Shown: positions 44,219 through 54,065, numbered from the stretch's first letter. The stretch: DNA of 64,000 nt from Alcaligenes faecalis (GCF_041521385.1 NZ_CP168006.1:2724295-2788294), one strand, 5' to 3'. Notes: generated by a model not told the origin, from the sequence alone. Program-made: numbers and translations.

Positions 44219-45850
44219 ATGATGCCTGTTCCGATAATCGATCTGTTTGCAGGGCCGGGAGGGCTTGGTGAGGGGTTCGCCTCATTGAGGGGGCACAGGC
44301 AACAGCCGTTCTTCGAGATCGCTCTTTCCATCGAGAAGACCGCAGTTGCGCATCGCACCCTGACATTGAGGGCAGTGTTCAGACGCCTGCGTGGCACGAA
44401 GGACATCCGGCATTACTACAGCTACGTGCAAGGTAAGATTGACGAGTCTGAATTCCGCGCACTCCCGGCTGTAGAAAGCGCCTTCGAGCATGCCTCAAAA
44501 GAAGCAAGGTGTCTGGAACTTGGCAAGTCAGATGAGGCCGCCATCGATGCCGAGATACGGGCCGCACTGAAAGGTCAGGAAACCTGGGTGCTTATCGGTG
44601 GCCCGCCGTGTCAAGCGTATTCCCTTGCTGGCCGCTCCCGTCGGGCGAACGACAAGAATTTTCACAAGGATGAAAAGCACTTCCTCTACAAGGAGTACCT
44701 GCGGATCATTCAAGTGCACAAGCCAGCGATCTTCGTGATGGAGAACGTCAAGGGGCTGCTCTCGTCGAAGCACTTCGGCAATCCGATGTTCGAGAAGATC
44801 ATCTCCGACCTGTCCTCGCCAGAGGAAGGTCTTGAGTATGAGATCCGCTCCTTCACGAAGGCCGGCAACAGCGATTCTCTGGAGCCTGCTGACTATCTCA
44901 TTCATTCGGAACGCTATGGTATACCTCAAAGCAGACAGCGCGTGATTCTGCTTGGCGTTAGAAAAGGGCTTGGCATTCCCCAGCACAGACTGTTGACTCC
45001 CGTTGCAAGCCCCACAACTGTCAGCCAGGCAATTGACGACCTGCCGAAGATCAGAAGCCGGTTGTCCAGGGACGACTCGCTCGACGCGTGGCGAAAGGCT
45101 GTCCTGGCTGCTCCAGCCTACGTCAAGGGATGGAAAACGGAAAACGAGTCCACCCTGATCAACTTGATGCGAGACTTTGCAGCCTCGGCGACCAGTGTCA
45201 CAACGGGTGGTGCCTTTATTGAGAAGGAATACAAAAGGACAAGGAATCAGACAGAACTTCAGAAGTGGCTGCTTGATCGAAGCCTTGGTGGAGTATGTCA
45301 GCATGAAGCGAGATCGCACATGGCTACCGATCTGGCGCGATATCTTTTTTCGGCCACTTTTGCGCATTCGCAGGGATATTCGCCAAGGCTGAATATTTTT
45401 CCTCCGAAGCTTCTACCTGACCATATCAATGTCCATGTTCTGGGCGAAAACCAGCCCATGCCATTCAATGATCGCTTCAGGGTTCAGTGCAGAAATGAAC
45501 CGGCAACCACTGTGGTTGCTCACATTGCCAAGGATGGCCACTATTACATTCATTACGACCCTTCGCAGTGCAGGAGTCTCACTGTCAGGGAAGCTGCGCG
45601 TCTGCAGACTTTTCCAGACAACTATTTCTTTGCTGGCAACCGCACCGAACAGTACACCCAAGTCGGGAATGCCGTTCCCCCCTTGCTGGCCCGAAAACTC
45701 GCCGAAGTCGTGCGCAGCATTCTGAACAGAATGACTCGGGAGAAGCGAAAACAGGAAGGTGTTCACTGGTGCCAGGAAGAGCTGGAAAGCCAGCGTCATC
45801 ACCTTCCTGCGAAGCGTGGTCAGATGCCGCTGCTTGCGGAGGTCGATTGA
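44219..45850 (+). CDS. dcm: C5 DNA cytosine methyltransferase (Dcm family)
   Basis: The 543-residue protein has the ordered C5-methylase motifs: I IDLFAGPGGLGEGF (residues 6-19), IV GGPPCQAYSLAG with the catalytic Cys near 130, VI MENVKG, VIII QSRQRVILLG, IX LTVREAARLQTFPD, and X QVGNAVPPLLA. The target-recognition region lies between VIII and IX. It is longer than average owing to a segment of about 60 residues between motifs I and IV. It methylates the host at the site that the downstream ATPase-helicase-nuclease operon presumably restricts. ATG 44219 or 44222 with AAGG upstream. Confidence 0.93.
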   Translation: MMPVPIIDLFAGPGGLGEGFASLRGHRQQPFFEIALSIEKTAVAHRTLTLRAVFRRLRGTKDIRHYYSYVQGKIDESEFRALPAVESAFEHASKEARCLELGKSDEAAIDAEIRAALKGQETWVLIGGPPCQAYSLAGRSRRANDKNFHKDEKHFLYKEYLRIIQVHKPAIFVMENVKGLLSSKHFGNPMFEKIISDLSSPEEGLEYEIRSFTKAGNSDSLEPADYLIHSERYGIPQSRQRVILLGVRKGLGIPQHRLLTPVASPTTVSQAIDDLPKIRSRLSRDDSLDAWRKAVLAAPAYVKGWKTENESTLINLMRDFAASATSVTTGGAFIEKEYKRTRNQTELQKWLLDRSLGGVCQHEARSHMATDLARYLFSATFAHSQGYSPRLNIFPPKLLPDHINVHVLGENQPMPFNDRFRVQCRNEPATTVVAHIAKDGHYYIHYDPSQCRSLTVREAARLQTFPDNYFFAGNRTEQYTQVGNAVPPLLARKLAEVVRSILNRMTREKRKQEGVHWCQEELESQRHHLPAKRGQMPLLAEVD

Positions 45851-46281
45851 CCGACCACCAAGACAGGAGCATTGCCATGCAGCCACTCCTCAACCATACA
45901 TGCAGTTTTTACAGGCGAATGCTTCAGTGCGCACTCCCAGACAATGGCCACCCGCCAGTTGAGAGCTTTGAGGGCATCCATGTGTCGTCTGTCGCGTTCG
46001 ATGTTTCCCTGGAATTTCCGTCTCCAGAAGTTGCCATTCGTTCGCGGCGTGGTCGTGTATCGGCAACCGTCATGTCGATGCCAGAAACAGCCATGGACGA
46101 ATACCAAAGCCCTGTACTTCGGGAACACCATGTCAGGGGAGCCCGGCAGTTTCCTGACATGAAGTCTATACCGGAATCCTCTGGAGAAAAGAATAGTGCG
46201 GAGAGTGCGTTCCGGCCAAGTGTTCTTTCCTCTGATGCTCGACATCATGCGGCTGCGCTGCGGAGTCGTTGGTACACGCAT
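45820..46281 (-). CDS. vsr: Vsr, very short patch repair endonuclease
   Basis: The 153-residue enzyme has family features RSRMMSSIRGKNTWPERTLR, a fold start GFRYRLHVRKLPGSPDMVF and VHGCFWHRHDGC, with the catalytic Asp and the His of the zinc/metal site. It nicks T:G mismatches left when 5-methylcytosine deaminates, so it protects the genome from the neighbouring Dcm. It is on the opposite strand and its 3' end overlaps the last 31 bases of dcm, a tail-to-tail layout. Its start faces the MORC gene across a 144-base divergent region. Confidence 0.92.
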   Translation of the reverse strand: MRVPTTPQRSRMMSSIRGKNTWPERTLRTILFSRGFRYRLHVRKLPGSPDMVFPKYRALVFVHGCFWHRHDGCRYTTTPRTNGNFWRRKFQGNIERDRRHMDALKALNWRVAIVWECALKHSPVKTACMVEEWLHGNAPVLVVGQSTSASSGI

Positions 46282-46425
46282 GATCTGGATCGAGTGATAT
46301 CAGGGTGTGCGAAAAAAGAGGCGTATCGAAGAAGGCCGATTCGTTGAATGAAAAAAAGCCGCTGTATATGCTCAGAAGCTTAGCACGTTGCTGACAGCGG
46401 AGCACGTTGAAGGGGGAGTATCGAT

Positions 46426-47904
46426 ATGGCGAGGGAATGTAGACATCCACCAAGTGCAGCATGCCTTTCGGCATCGATGAGAGATCTTGGTTATTCACTT
46501 GAAACAGCTATCGCGGATCTGATAGACAACAGCATTTCCGCAGGCGCGGATGCGATCGATATCGTCTGCGATGTTTCGGGCGAACATCCTGTGCTTGTCA
46601 TTCTCGACAATGGCAGAGGCATGGACGAGGTGGAGCTGCGGGCTGCAATGCGTCATGGAACCGGAAACCCACGACAGCAGCGTTCTCCACAGGATCTCGG
46701 GCGCTTCGGCCTTGGACTGAAGACTGCATCGTTCTCCCAGTGTCGATCCCTCACGGTTGTGAGCAAGAGGGATGGCAAGGTTTGCGGTGCCGAATGGGAC
46801 CTGGATCGTATCGATGCAGCGGACGACTGGGTTCTGAGCATTCTCGATGAAGCTGACGTCCGTGCGCTGCCACACACCGAACGCCTGGGCAGCCGAGGCA
46901 CTGCCGTCATCTGGCAGAGGCTCGACCGGTTGATGGAAGATGAAGCTGGAGATCACAGCCAGGAAATCGTCAACGAGAAGCTTGAGGTGGTAGGGAGGCA
47001 TCTATCCCTCGTTTTTCACCGTTTTCTTTCCGGTGAGGTCAAGGGAAACTCCAGAATCTCGATTTCCATCAATGGTCATCCTGTTGCCACGTTCGACCCT
47101 TTCTGCAGGAAAAATCCTGCCACTCAGATGCTCCCGGAGGAGATAGTCCGGGTTGGTGATGCCGAAGTGCGTCTGCAGCCTTATGTGTTGCCTCATCACA
47201 GTCGGCTTTCCGCGTCCGAGTATGACTTCTACCAGGATCGCAGTGACTTCATCTCGAATCAGGGGGGCTACGTCTACCGGAACGGCCGACTGATGGCATG
47301 GGGAGACTGGTTCCGACTGGTGCCGAAAGGGGAAGCGACCAAGCTGGCCCGTGTGCAGATTGACTTTCCCAACAGCCTGGATGAGGCTTGGACAATCGAC
47401 ATCAAGAAATCACGTGCACGCCCACCGCATATGGTTCGTGAGCGCTTGCGTCAGATCATCAGCCAGATCACGGGCCGTAGCGTGAAGGTACATCGGGGAC
47501 GTGGGCAGAAACTGTTTCAGGAAACCCAGGCCCCGCTCTGGGAACGCTATGCCGATCATGATGGCATTCGGTTCGCAATCAATGCCCAGCATCCAATCAT
47601 TGCTTCCCTGGCAGACAAGCTTCCTCCAGAGGATGCAGAGCTGCTTCGCGTGCTGCTTGAATCAGTTGCGGGCTCCCTGCCTGTCGAAATGATCTATTCG
47701 GACTATTCGACGCACCCGCGTGAGATCAATCAGAGATCGGCGGATGAAAGTCAAGTCATGGAGAGGCTGAGGGGTCTGCGTCAGGCCCTTTACGGGACAG
47801 GCCCCGGGGATGCCAAGGCATTTCTTCAGGTCGTCAGATCCACACATCTTTTTGACGGCCAGACAGACCTGATCGATAAATACATAAGTGAGGAGTTTGC
47901 ATGA
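46426..47904 (+). CDS. GHKL ATPase of MORC/MutL type (defence operon)
   Basis: The 492-residue protein has the GHKL nucleotide-binding fold: N box ETAIADLIDNSISAGAD (Asn near residue 35), G1 box ILDNGRGMD, and G2 box GRFGLGLKTAS (about 90-100), then the MORC-like second domain with EWDLDRID and a later AWTIDIKKSRARPP segment with the lysine expected to contact ATP gamma-phosphate. Such ATPases dimerise on DNA on ATP binding. In prokaryotes this family is found with C5 methylases, Vsr, Z1 helicases and PD-(D/E)XK nucleases, as described by Iyer and Aravind. GGGGGAG lies 7 bases before the ATG. It opens an operon; its stop overlaps the next start (ATGA). Confidence 0.9.
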   Translation: MARECRHPPSAACLSASMRDLGYSLETAIADLIDNSISAGADAIDIVCDVSGEHPVLVILDNGRGMDEVELRAAMRHGTGNPRQQRSPQDLGRFGLGLKTASFSQCRSLTVVSKRDGKVCGAEWDLDRIDAADDWVLSILDEADVRALPHTERLGSRGTAVIWQRLDRLMEDEAGDHSQEIVNEKLEVVGRHLSLVFHRFLSGEVKGNSRISISINGHPVATFDPFCRKNPATQMLPEEIVRVGDAEVRLQPYVLPHHSRLSASEYDFYQDRSDFISNQGGYVYRNGRLMAWGDWFRLVPKGEATKLARVQIDFPNSLDEAWTIDIKKSRARPPHMVRERLRQIISQITGRSVKVHRGRGQKLFQETQAPLWERYADHDGIRFAINAQHPIIASLADKLPPEDAELLRVLLESVAGSLPVEMIYSDYSTHPREINQRSADESQVMERLRGLRQALYGTGPGDAKAFLQVVRSTHLFDGQTDLIDKYISEEFA

Positions 47905-50561
47905 GCATGACGGCTGTCACTCAGGAGCGGAATATCTCCAATGCACTGATTTCAGGCTTGGCCAACATGCCGGAAACGCCGACGCGCGAGCAGGTGGAGG
48001 AGAAGGCAAAACAGATTGCCGTGATATTCGGATATGAGGGAGATCTGCGCAACATTGTTGCCGAAGCCATGGAGTCTGTTGTGACTCGCATGGGAGCGGG
48101 AGTTTCACTTGTTGACGTCGATGCAAAGCACGATGACCAATGGGTTCACAAGCGAGAGGATGTTGACTGGACATACGCCAGGGCGTACGAGGAATTCCTT
48201 CGCAACGAGGGCTGGCCTCCGCAAATGGTCCAGTCGCTGAGCGATGTAACCACACGCATTCTGGGGCATCTTCAGGACCCGCTGAGCGAAGGAACGAGCT
48301 GGAATCGACGTGGCCTTGTTATTGGTCATGTGCAGTCTGGAAAGACGGCCAACTACACTGGTCTGATAGCTCGTGCCGCCGATGCGGGGTATAAGTTCAT
48401 TGTCGTCATCGCAGGCATTCACAACAACCTTCGCAGACAGACACAGCAGCGAATTGACGAGGCTTTCATCGGTCGATCGAGTGATCCAGAGGATCGCCGC
48501 AACATTGGTGTCGGTCTCACGCCGGGCTATCCACATCCGGCCACCCTTACCAACATCAACGGCGACTTCAATAAGAATACTGCAGCCAAGAGTGGCTGGA
48601 AGATCAACGATTTCAGCAAGCCGATCATTCTGATCATCAAGAAAAACGTCACGACGCTCACTGCATTGCACAAGTGGCTGAAGGCGCTCAACGCCGGAGG
48701 TGGAGATCGCATCTCCGATGTTCCCATGCTGTTGATTGACGACGAGGCCGACAATGCCTCGATCAACACGAACAAGGAAGATCTGGATCCGACCAAGACG
48801 AATGCGATGATTCGTCGAATTCTTGGGCTTTTTGCGAAATCCTGCTATGTCGGATATACGGCAACGCCATTTGCCAATATATTCATCAATCCGGATGCCT
48901 ATGGCGATGATGTCCGGGAAGAGCTTTTCCCTCGTGATTTCATCTATTGTCTGGATGCACCAACCACCTACTTTGGTGCGGAAAAGGTATTTCTCAACGA
49001 GGAAACCAGTGATTCGATCGTCAGACCGATTGATGATTGTGAGAATTTTATTCCCTATTCCCACAAGAGGGATGATTCCACTCATGAATTGCCGCCTAGT
49101 CTCTATCGCGCATTGGACGAATTCATCGTCGCCCGGGCCATCCGGAACCTGCGCGGTCAAGCAGGGAAGCATTGCTCGATGATGGTTAACGTCTCGCGAT
49201 TCGTGCCCGTACAGAGGGCCGTTCGTGACTTCCTGAGTCTCAGGGAGAAGAAGATCAGGGAAGCGGTTCTCGCCAACTACGCGATGCCGGAAGATGTTTC
49301 ATCAAGAAATATTTACATGCAGGGGCTGAAACAAGCATTCGATGACGAATATGCCGACGCGGGAAGCACGTGGGCGGAGGTCAAGTCGGCTCTCCATGAC
49401 GTTTTCGAGCATCTTCATCTTTTCGTCATCAATAGCAAGAGTGACGAAGTGCTCGACTACACCCGGTACGAGAAGGAAGGCGTCGGGCTGACGGCGGTAG
49501 CGGTCGGCGGTCTTAGCCTTTCACGAGGCTTGACCATAGAGGGATTGACCATCAGCTACATGTACCGCAACACGAAGATGTACGACACCCTCATGCAGAT
49601 GGGACGCTGGTTCGGCTACCGACCAGGCTTCGAGGATCTGTGCCGCGTGCATCTTTCCCGAGACTCCATAAACTGGTATTCACATATCGCTGGTGCCGCC
49701 GAAGAGCTGGTGCAGCAGGTCAAACGCATGCGACGCGATCGCCTCAGTCCGAAGGATTTTGGTTTTTACGTTCGTGCGCATCCAGACAGTCTGCTGATCA
49801 CGGCGGTGAACAAGATGCGTTCTGGCAAGAAGGAAACGGTTGAACAAAGTTTCAGTGGGCGACTTCGCGAGAGCTACATTGTGTCCACAGATTCCGAAGT
49901 GAATGCTAGAAATTTTTCGCTGATCACAGATCATTGGAAAAATGGTTTTGGTGGACGACCTCAGGAGCTGACCGAGAAGGGTTTCGTCTTTAAGGACGTG
50001 CCGGTTCAGGTGATCGAAGACTTCCTCATTCAGTTTGAATGTCATTCGAACTTTGCGGGGCAGAAGTCCGATGTGGTGAGCTATCTTGAAAGAATAGCGG
50101 CAAAACGCCCTTGGGCCGATGTTTTGTTGATATCACCTTCAGCGGGCTCGGGTGGCGATGCTCCTTTCACACTGCGGAATCAGGTGCGAGTTGTTGGGAA
50201 GGATCAACCTGCGGGCTCTTCCTGGCGTCTGAACAAAGACAGGGTTGCTTCGCGTGGTGACGAGAAACTGGGGCTCAGTGATCCACAGCGCGAGAAGGCA
50301 AAAATTCTTGCCGAAGGGAAAGACGGCCTGGGAGCCGTCTCTGATACCCATTACCGTGAGGTTCGCGAGAAACCTCTCCTCATGATTCACAGCCTGGAAC
50401 CCAAGGGGGATTCTGTGGCAGGTCCGATTGCCGCTTTCGGCATCAGTTTCCCTTTCGGAGACTATTTGACGACCATCAATGTCGTCGTTAACAAGGTCTG
50501 GCTCAAGCAGATGCAAGGCTATGTCGATGACCCTGACGATGAGGAGGACTACGATGCCTGA
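47901..50561 (+). CDS. Z1-domain superfamily II helicase/endonuclease-associated protein
   Basis: The 886-residue protein has a superfamily II core: Walker A-like GHVQSGKTANYTGL (about 142-155), motif II LLIDDEADNAS (about 277), GYTATPFANIFI, and the C-terminal Z1 block AVGGLSLSRGLTIEGLTISY followed by QMGRWFGYRPGFEDLCRVHL, containing the arginine finger. It is thought to translocate on or remodel DNA for the nuclease partner. The start overlaps the MORC stop (ATGA) and its stop overlaps the PD-(D/E)XK gene, so expression is coupled. A second ATG two codons on is possible. Confidence 0.9.
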   Translation: MSMTAVTQERNISNALISGLANMPETPTREQVEEKAKQIAVIFGYEGDLRNIVAEAMESVVTRMGAGVSLVDVDAKHDDQWVHKREDVDWTYARAYEEFLRNEGWPPQMVQSLSDVTTRILGHLQDPLSEGTSWNRRGLVIGHVQSGKTANYTGLIARAADAGYKFIVVIAGIHNNLRRQTQQRIDEAFIGRSSDPEDRRNIGVGLTPGYPHPATLTNINGDFNKNTAAKSGWKINDFSKPIILIIKKNVTTLTALHKWLKALNAGGGDRISDVPMLLIDDEADNASINTNKEDLDPTKTNAMIRRILGLFAKSCYVGYTATPFANIFINPDAYGDDVREELFPRDFIYCLDAPTTYFGAEKVFLNEETSDSIVRPIDDCENFIPYSHKRDDSTHELPPSLYRALDEFIVARAIRNLRGQAGKHCSMMVNVSRFVPVQRAVRDFLSLREKKIREAVLANYAMPEDVSSRNIYMQGLKQAFDDEYADAGSTWAEVKSALHDVFEHLHLFVINSKSDEVLDYTRYEKEGVGLTAVAVGGLSLSRGLTIEGLTISYMYRNTKMYDTLMQMGRWFGYRPGFEDLCRVHLSRDSINWYSHIAGAAEELVQQVKRMRRDRLSPKDFGFYVRAHPDSLLITAVNKMRSGKKETVEQSFSGRLRESYIVSTDSEVNARNFSLITDHWKNGFGGRPQELTEKGFVFKDVPVQVIEDFLIQFECHSNFAGQKSDVVSYLERIAAKRPWADVLLISPSAGSGGDAPFTLRNQVRVVGKDQPAGSSWRLNKDRVASRGDEKLGLSDPQREKAKILAEGKDGLGAVSDTHYREVREKPLLMIHSLEPKGDSVAGPIAAFGISFPFGDYLTTINVVVNKVWLKQMQGYVDDPDDEEDYDA

Positions 50562-51519
50562 GTCTTCACCGTGGGATGCAATCACCATTCCAGGAGCGGA
50601 CTTCAATGTCCGTCAGGTTGCTGTGAAAACTGCAGTTCCCTGCTTCTGGGGACGTGATGCTAATGGTTCTTGCCTGTTCATCGTTGAGCTTCAGGGGGAT
50701 CATGCGGTCCAGTATCGTAAGAACGCGGTCACAGTCAACGGTGTCGATGTCGATCTTCGCGCCGGCGACAGCGGGCGGCAACGTCTGATCCTTGCGCTTG
50801 AAAGGGAGGTTGATCGCGATCTCTTCGAGGGGCTGTGTCGCAGCCTTGCACTCGTGCTGGAGAACGCCACTGATTCGGCCAGTTCCCTGGCAGTTTCGCT
50901 GCTGCATCTCCGCCGTTGGAAAACATTCCTTTCCGGCAGAAGCCAGCATCTTTCTGCTGAGGATGTTCGAGGTATCTTCGCCGAAATCGTATTTCTGATG
51001 GAGCTGATCAATCGGAAAATACCAAGCGAAGTTGCAGTCGAATCTTGGCTTGGCCCGGAACGATCGCATCAGGACTTCATCTTTGGCAAAACGGCGGTCG
51101 AGGTCAAATCACTGTCGGGTACTGAACGAAGCAGTATTAGAATTTCATCGGAAGATCAACTTGAATCGTTGAATGACCTGCTGTTCCTGCGTGTATACAG
51201 GATGAGCAGTCTGGCCGATTCTGCAGTAGCACGCTCGCTAAATGAAATCGTCTTTGAGGTTCAGCTGTTGCTTGATGAGGCGGACGCTGTCGAAGCCTTC
51301 GACAGGAAGCTTGTGGCTCGCGGCTACGCACCGCTCCCTGAGTACGATCAACCACGCTTCGTTGTTAGTGAAACACTCACTTATTGCGTCAGTGAAGAAT
51401 TTCCTCGCCTTGTGCGCTCGAAACTTCAGGCTGGGATCGCCAACGTCGCCTACGACATCAGGCTGGAAGCGATTTCCTCGCATCAGTGTGATGAGGCCGT
51501 GATCTTTGGAGGGGAATGA
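50554..51519 (+). CDS. PD-(D/E)XK motif protein (DUF4420-like), predicted nuclease of the defence operon
   Basis: The 321-residue protein carries the nuclease core SHQDFIFGKTAVEVKSLSG (Asp near 174, Glu-Val-Lys near 183-185), preceded by the FAEIVFLMELIN helix with a conserved Glu. It matches the PD-(D/E)XK proteins that accompany Z1 helicases. Its likely role is DNA cleavage of unmethylated invader DNA. The start was set at 50554 (MPESSPWD), overlapping the Z1 stop by 8 bases with GAGGAG upstream; the frame is open earlier within the Z1 gene. Its stop overlaps the AIPR start. Confidence 0.87.
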   Translation: MPESSPWDAITIPGADFNVRQVAVKTAVPCFWGRDANGSCLFIVELQGDHAVQYRKNAVTVNGVDVDLRAGDSGRQRLILALEREVDRDLFEGLCRSLALVLENATDSASSLAVSLLHLRRWKTFLSGRSQHLSAEDVRGIFAEIVFLMELINRKIPSEVAVESWLGPERSHQDFIFGKTAVEVKSLSGTERSSIRISSEDQLESLNDLLFLRVYRMSSLADSAVARSLNEIVFEVQLLLDEADAVEAFDRKLVARGYAPLPEYDQPRFVVSETLTYCVSEEFPRLVRSKLQAGIANVAYDIRLEAISSHQCDEAVIFGGE

Positions 51520-53591
51520 TGGAACAGACCACCGAGGAATTCTTCCATGACTTTCGACAGGAATTGCTGGCTGAAGCTGAGGTTTGTGGGTTTCAGCTCG
51601 ATGCATTCATGGAAACAGTTGCTGCTGAACTTGTCGAAACAGGATTCACCGAGGGATTCGAGCTGTGTCACTATCGTCCGCCACAGGGTGGCATACGTGT
51701 GGATGGATACTGGTTCAATGACGAGGGGAACCTCGATCTTTTTGTCGCTGATTTCGATGCCCGTGCCGAGCTGGCTTCCCTGACGAAGACGGAACTTGAA
51801 GCGACATTCAAACGTCTGTCCAAGTTTTTCGAGGCAAGTATCGACAGGGATCTTGCGGTTGACCTTGAGGTCACTTCGCCTGGGTACGGTCTAGCCAAAC
51901 AGATTGCCGACCGCAGGGGCGGCATCAGTTCACTTAACCTGATTCTTCTCTCCGAACGCACGCTCAGCGGGACAGTGCAGAGCCTTCCTGAAGGGGACGT
52001 TGCCGGTGTTCCCGCCAGCTATCACGTATGGGATATCTCGCGACTTCATCGTCAGCGCAGCTCACGAAGTCACAAGGAGCCGCTTGATCTGGACTTCGTG
52101 GAGATGTTCGGCAAGGGCATCGCCAGCCTTCCGGCTCATCTGGGAGCTGATGCCTATCAGTCCTTCCTCATGGTCATGCCTGCAGATTTTCTTGCAACCC
52201 TTTACGGAAAATTCGGGGCGCGCCTGCTTGAGCAGAACGTCCGCACGTTCCTGCAGGCTCGTGGCAGCGTGAACAAGGGAATCCGAGCAACCATCCTGAA
52301 TGAGCCGGAGATGTTCTTGGCCTATAACAACGGGGTTACGGCCACTGCACAGCGCGTCGAGACCGAAACAACGGACTCTGGTCTGGTGATCACGAAGGTT
52401 GTCGACCTTCAGATCGTCAATGGTGGGCAGACCACGGCATCACTGTTCCATACGCGGAAACGGGACAAAGCGGATTTGTCCCGAATATTCGTCCAGATGA
52501 AGCTCTCTGTCATCGACAGTCAGCAGAGCGAGATGGTCGTGCCGAAGATCTCGGAATACGCCAATACTCAGAACAGGGTGAATGCTGCCGACTTCTTCTC
52601 GAATCATCCGTTCCATGTTCGGATGGAAGACTTCTCACGGCGCATCTGGGCCCCAGCACAGAAAGGAGCCACCCGCGAGACGCGCTGGTTTTATGAGCGT
52701 GCACGTGGTCAGTATGCCGATGCGCAGTCGAAGCTCAGGCCGGCAGAACAGCGTCGCTTCAAGGCCGAATATCCAAAGCCACAGATGTTCACAAAGACAG
52801 ACCTCGCAAAATTCGAGAATGTCTGGGATGAGCACCCTCGCTGGGTCAACCTTGGTTCGCAGAAGAACTTCGCGCAGTATGCCAAGCGCATCGGAAGCGA
52901 GTGGGAAAAATCTTCCGATACCTTTAACGAGCTCTACTTCAAGAGGGCTGTCGCTCGTGGAATGGTTTTCCGCGCCACAGAGCGCATTGTTTCCGCGCAG
53001 GCTTGGTACAACGGCGGATATCGAGCCAACATTGTGGCTTATACGCTTGCCGTGCTTGCTGAGATCGCAAGGTGCAGGAACGGGGCGATCGATTTTTTGG
53101 CGATCTGGAATGCTCAGAAGGTGGATCCAATTCTGGAGGCCGCGATTGCTTCTGCTGCATCCGTGGTGAATGAGGACATCATCGACCCGCCCCCTGGCAT
53201 TTCGAATATAGGTGAGTGGTGCAAGCGGGAGGGATGCTGGACACGTATTCAGGCCAAATCCAACGTCATCGCTGCGCGTCTGGACTCTGGGTTCTTTGAT
53301 CAATTGGTATCGCTCGATGAGCAAGTGGAGACCGAGCGAAGTGCGAGGAAGACACAGAAGATCGACGACGGGATCGAAGCTCAGAAGAAAGTATTGGCGG
53401 TTCCGTCTGTTGATTGGATTCGCCTGAACAGGACACTTCTGGAGAAAGGAGTTCTCACGCCAAAGGAAATGGGTGTACTCAAGATCGCAATGCAGATTCC
53501 TTTGAAAATTCCAACCGAAAAGCAATGCGCTGTGCTGCTGGAAATCATCGAGAAGGGGCGTCTGGAGGGCGTGATCCTGAAGGATACGTAG
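51516..53591 (+). CDS. AIPR-domain (abortive infection phage resistance) protein
   Basis: The 691-residue protein has the AIPR signature: YNNGVTATAQRVE (about residue 270) and LQIVNGGQTTASLFH (about 297), followed by a conserved NTQNRVNAADFFSNHPFHVRM block. Homologues occur in abortive infection loci and with MORC/Z1 restriction operons. The N-terminal 160 residues hold a further weakly conserved domain (ASLTKTELEATFKRLSKFFE). Biochemistry is not established. It is the last gene of the operon and overlaps the nuclease gene as ATGA. No clear terminator is seen after it. Confidence 0.88.
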   Translation: MMEQTTEEFFHDFRQELLAEAEVCGFQLDAFMETVAAELVETGFTEGFELCHYRPPQGGIRVDGYWFNDEGNLDLFVADFDARAELASLTKTELEATFKRLSKFFEASIDRDLAVDLEVTSPGYGLAKQIADRRGGISSLNLILLSERTLSGTVQSLPEGDVAGVPASYHVWDISRLHRQRSSRSHKEPLDLDFVEMFGKGIASLPAHLGADAYQSFLMVMPADFLATLYGKFGARLLEQNVRTFLQARGSVNKGIRATILNEPEMFLAYNNGVTATAQRVETETTDSGLVITKVVDLQIVNGGQTTASLFHTRKRDKADLSRIFVQMKLSVIDSQQSEMVVPKISEYANTQNRVNAADFFSNHPFHVRMEDFSRRIWAPAQKGATRETRWFYERARGQYADAQSKLRPAEQRRFKAEYPKPQMFTKTDLAKFENVWDEHPRWVNLGSQKNFAQYAKRIGSEWEKSSDTFNELYFKRAVARGMVFRATERIVSAQAWYNGGYRANIVAYTLAVLAEIARCRNGAIDFLAIWNAQKVDPILEAAIASAASVVNEDIIDPPPGISNIGEWCKREGCWTRIQAKSNVIAARLDSGFFDQLVSLDEQVETERSARKTQKIDDGIEAQKKVLAVPSVDWIRLNRTLLEKGVLTPKEMGVLKIAMQIPLKIPTEKQCAVLLEIIEKGRLEGVILKDT

Positions 53592-53756
53592 TCTTGAAAA
53601 TAACGTAACGTATCAGCATGTCGTATTGCCTCGCTTCTTTCCTTTCCATGATTGATCCAATGTTGGCTATATGGGGAAAGTGAGTACAACATACCTTTTG
53701 TTCGGCCGGAGCCCGTGCCGTGGTGCTGGTTGAAGTTATCTGTGAAGGACTTGCCC

Positions 53757-54065
53757 ATGGTTCAGGCGCGTAAGCGTTATATGGCCCATGTGCATGGGGT
53801 AGGCTTCCGAATTATTGGTGAGACCTTTGCGGCACTTCCCGTTGCTCAGCGCATCACGCTATCGGGTTTTTCTCAGCGCCATGACCCGGCTACTGGGCAG
53901 TTGCGTGATGATTATTTGTACTCTGTGAATGTGGATCGTGCTCAATGGTCTGAGCTCAATTTCCAGGCTCTTGAGATGATTGACGTGGTGGAGGCACTGG
54001 CTCAGTTTGATCTTCGGCGCAATATGAGCAGGACAGGTGTGTTCAAGGCCATTGAACCTTTTTGA
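53757..54065 (+). CDS. Orphan 102-residue protein between the defence operon and the helicase
   Basis: The product starts MVQARKRYMAHVHGVGFRII and is a mixed alpha/beta soluble protein with a C-terminal helix-rich end (EMIDVVEALAQFDLRRNMSR). AAGGA lies 8 bases before the ATG at 53757. No family was recognised. It is separated from the AIPR gene by 165 bases, so it may not be in the same transcript, and it converges on the helicase gene. It could be an accessory, inhibitor or regulator of either system. Confidence 0.55.
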   Translation: MVQARKRYMAHVHGVGFRIIGETFAALPVAQRITLSGFSQRHDPATGQLRDDYLYSVNVDRAQWSELNFQALEMIDVVEALAQFDLRRNMSRTGVFKAIEPF

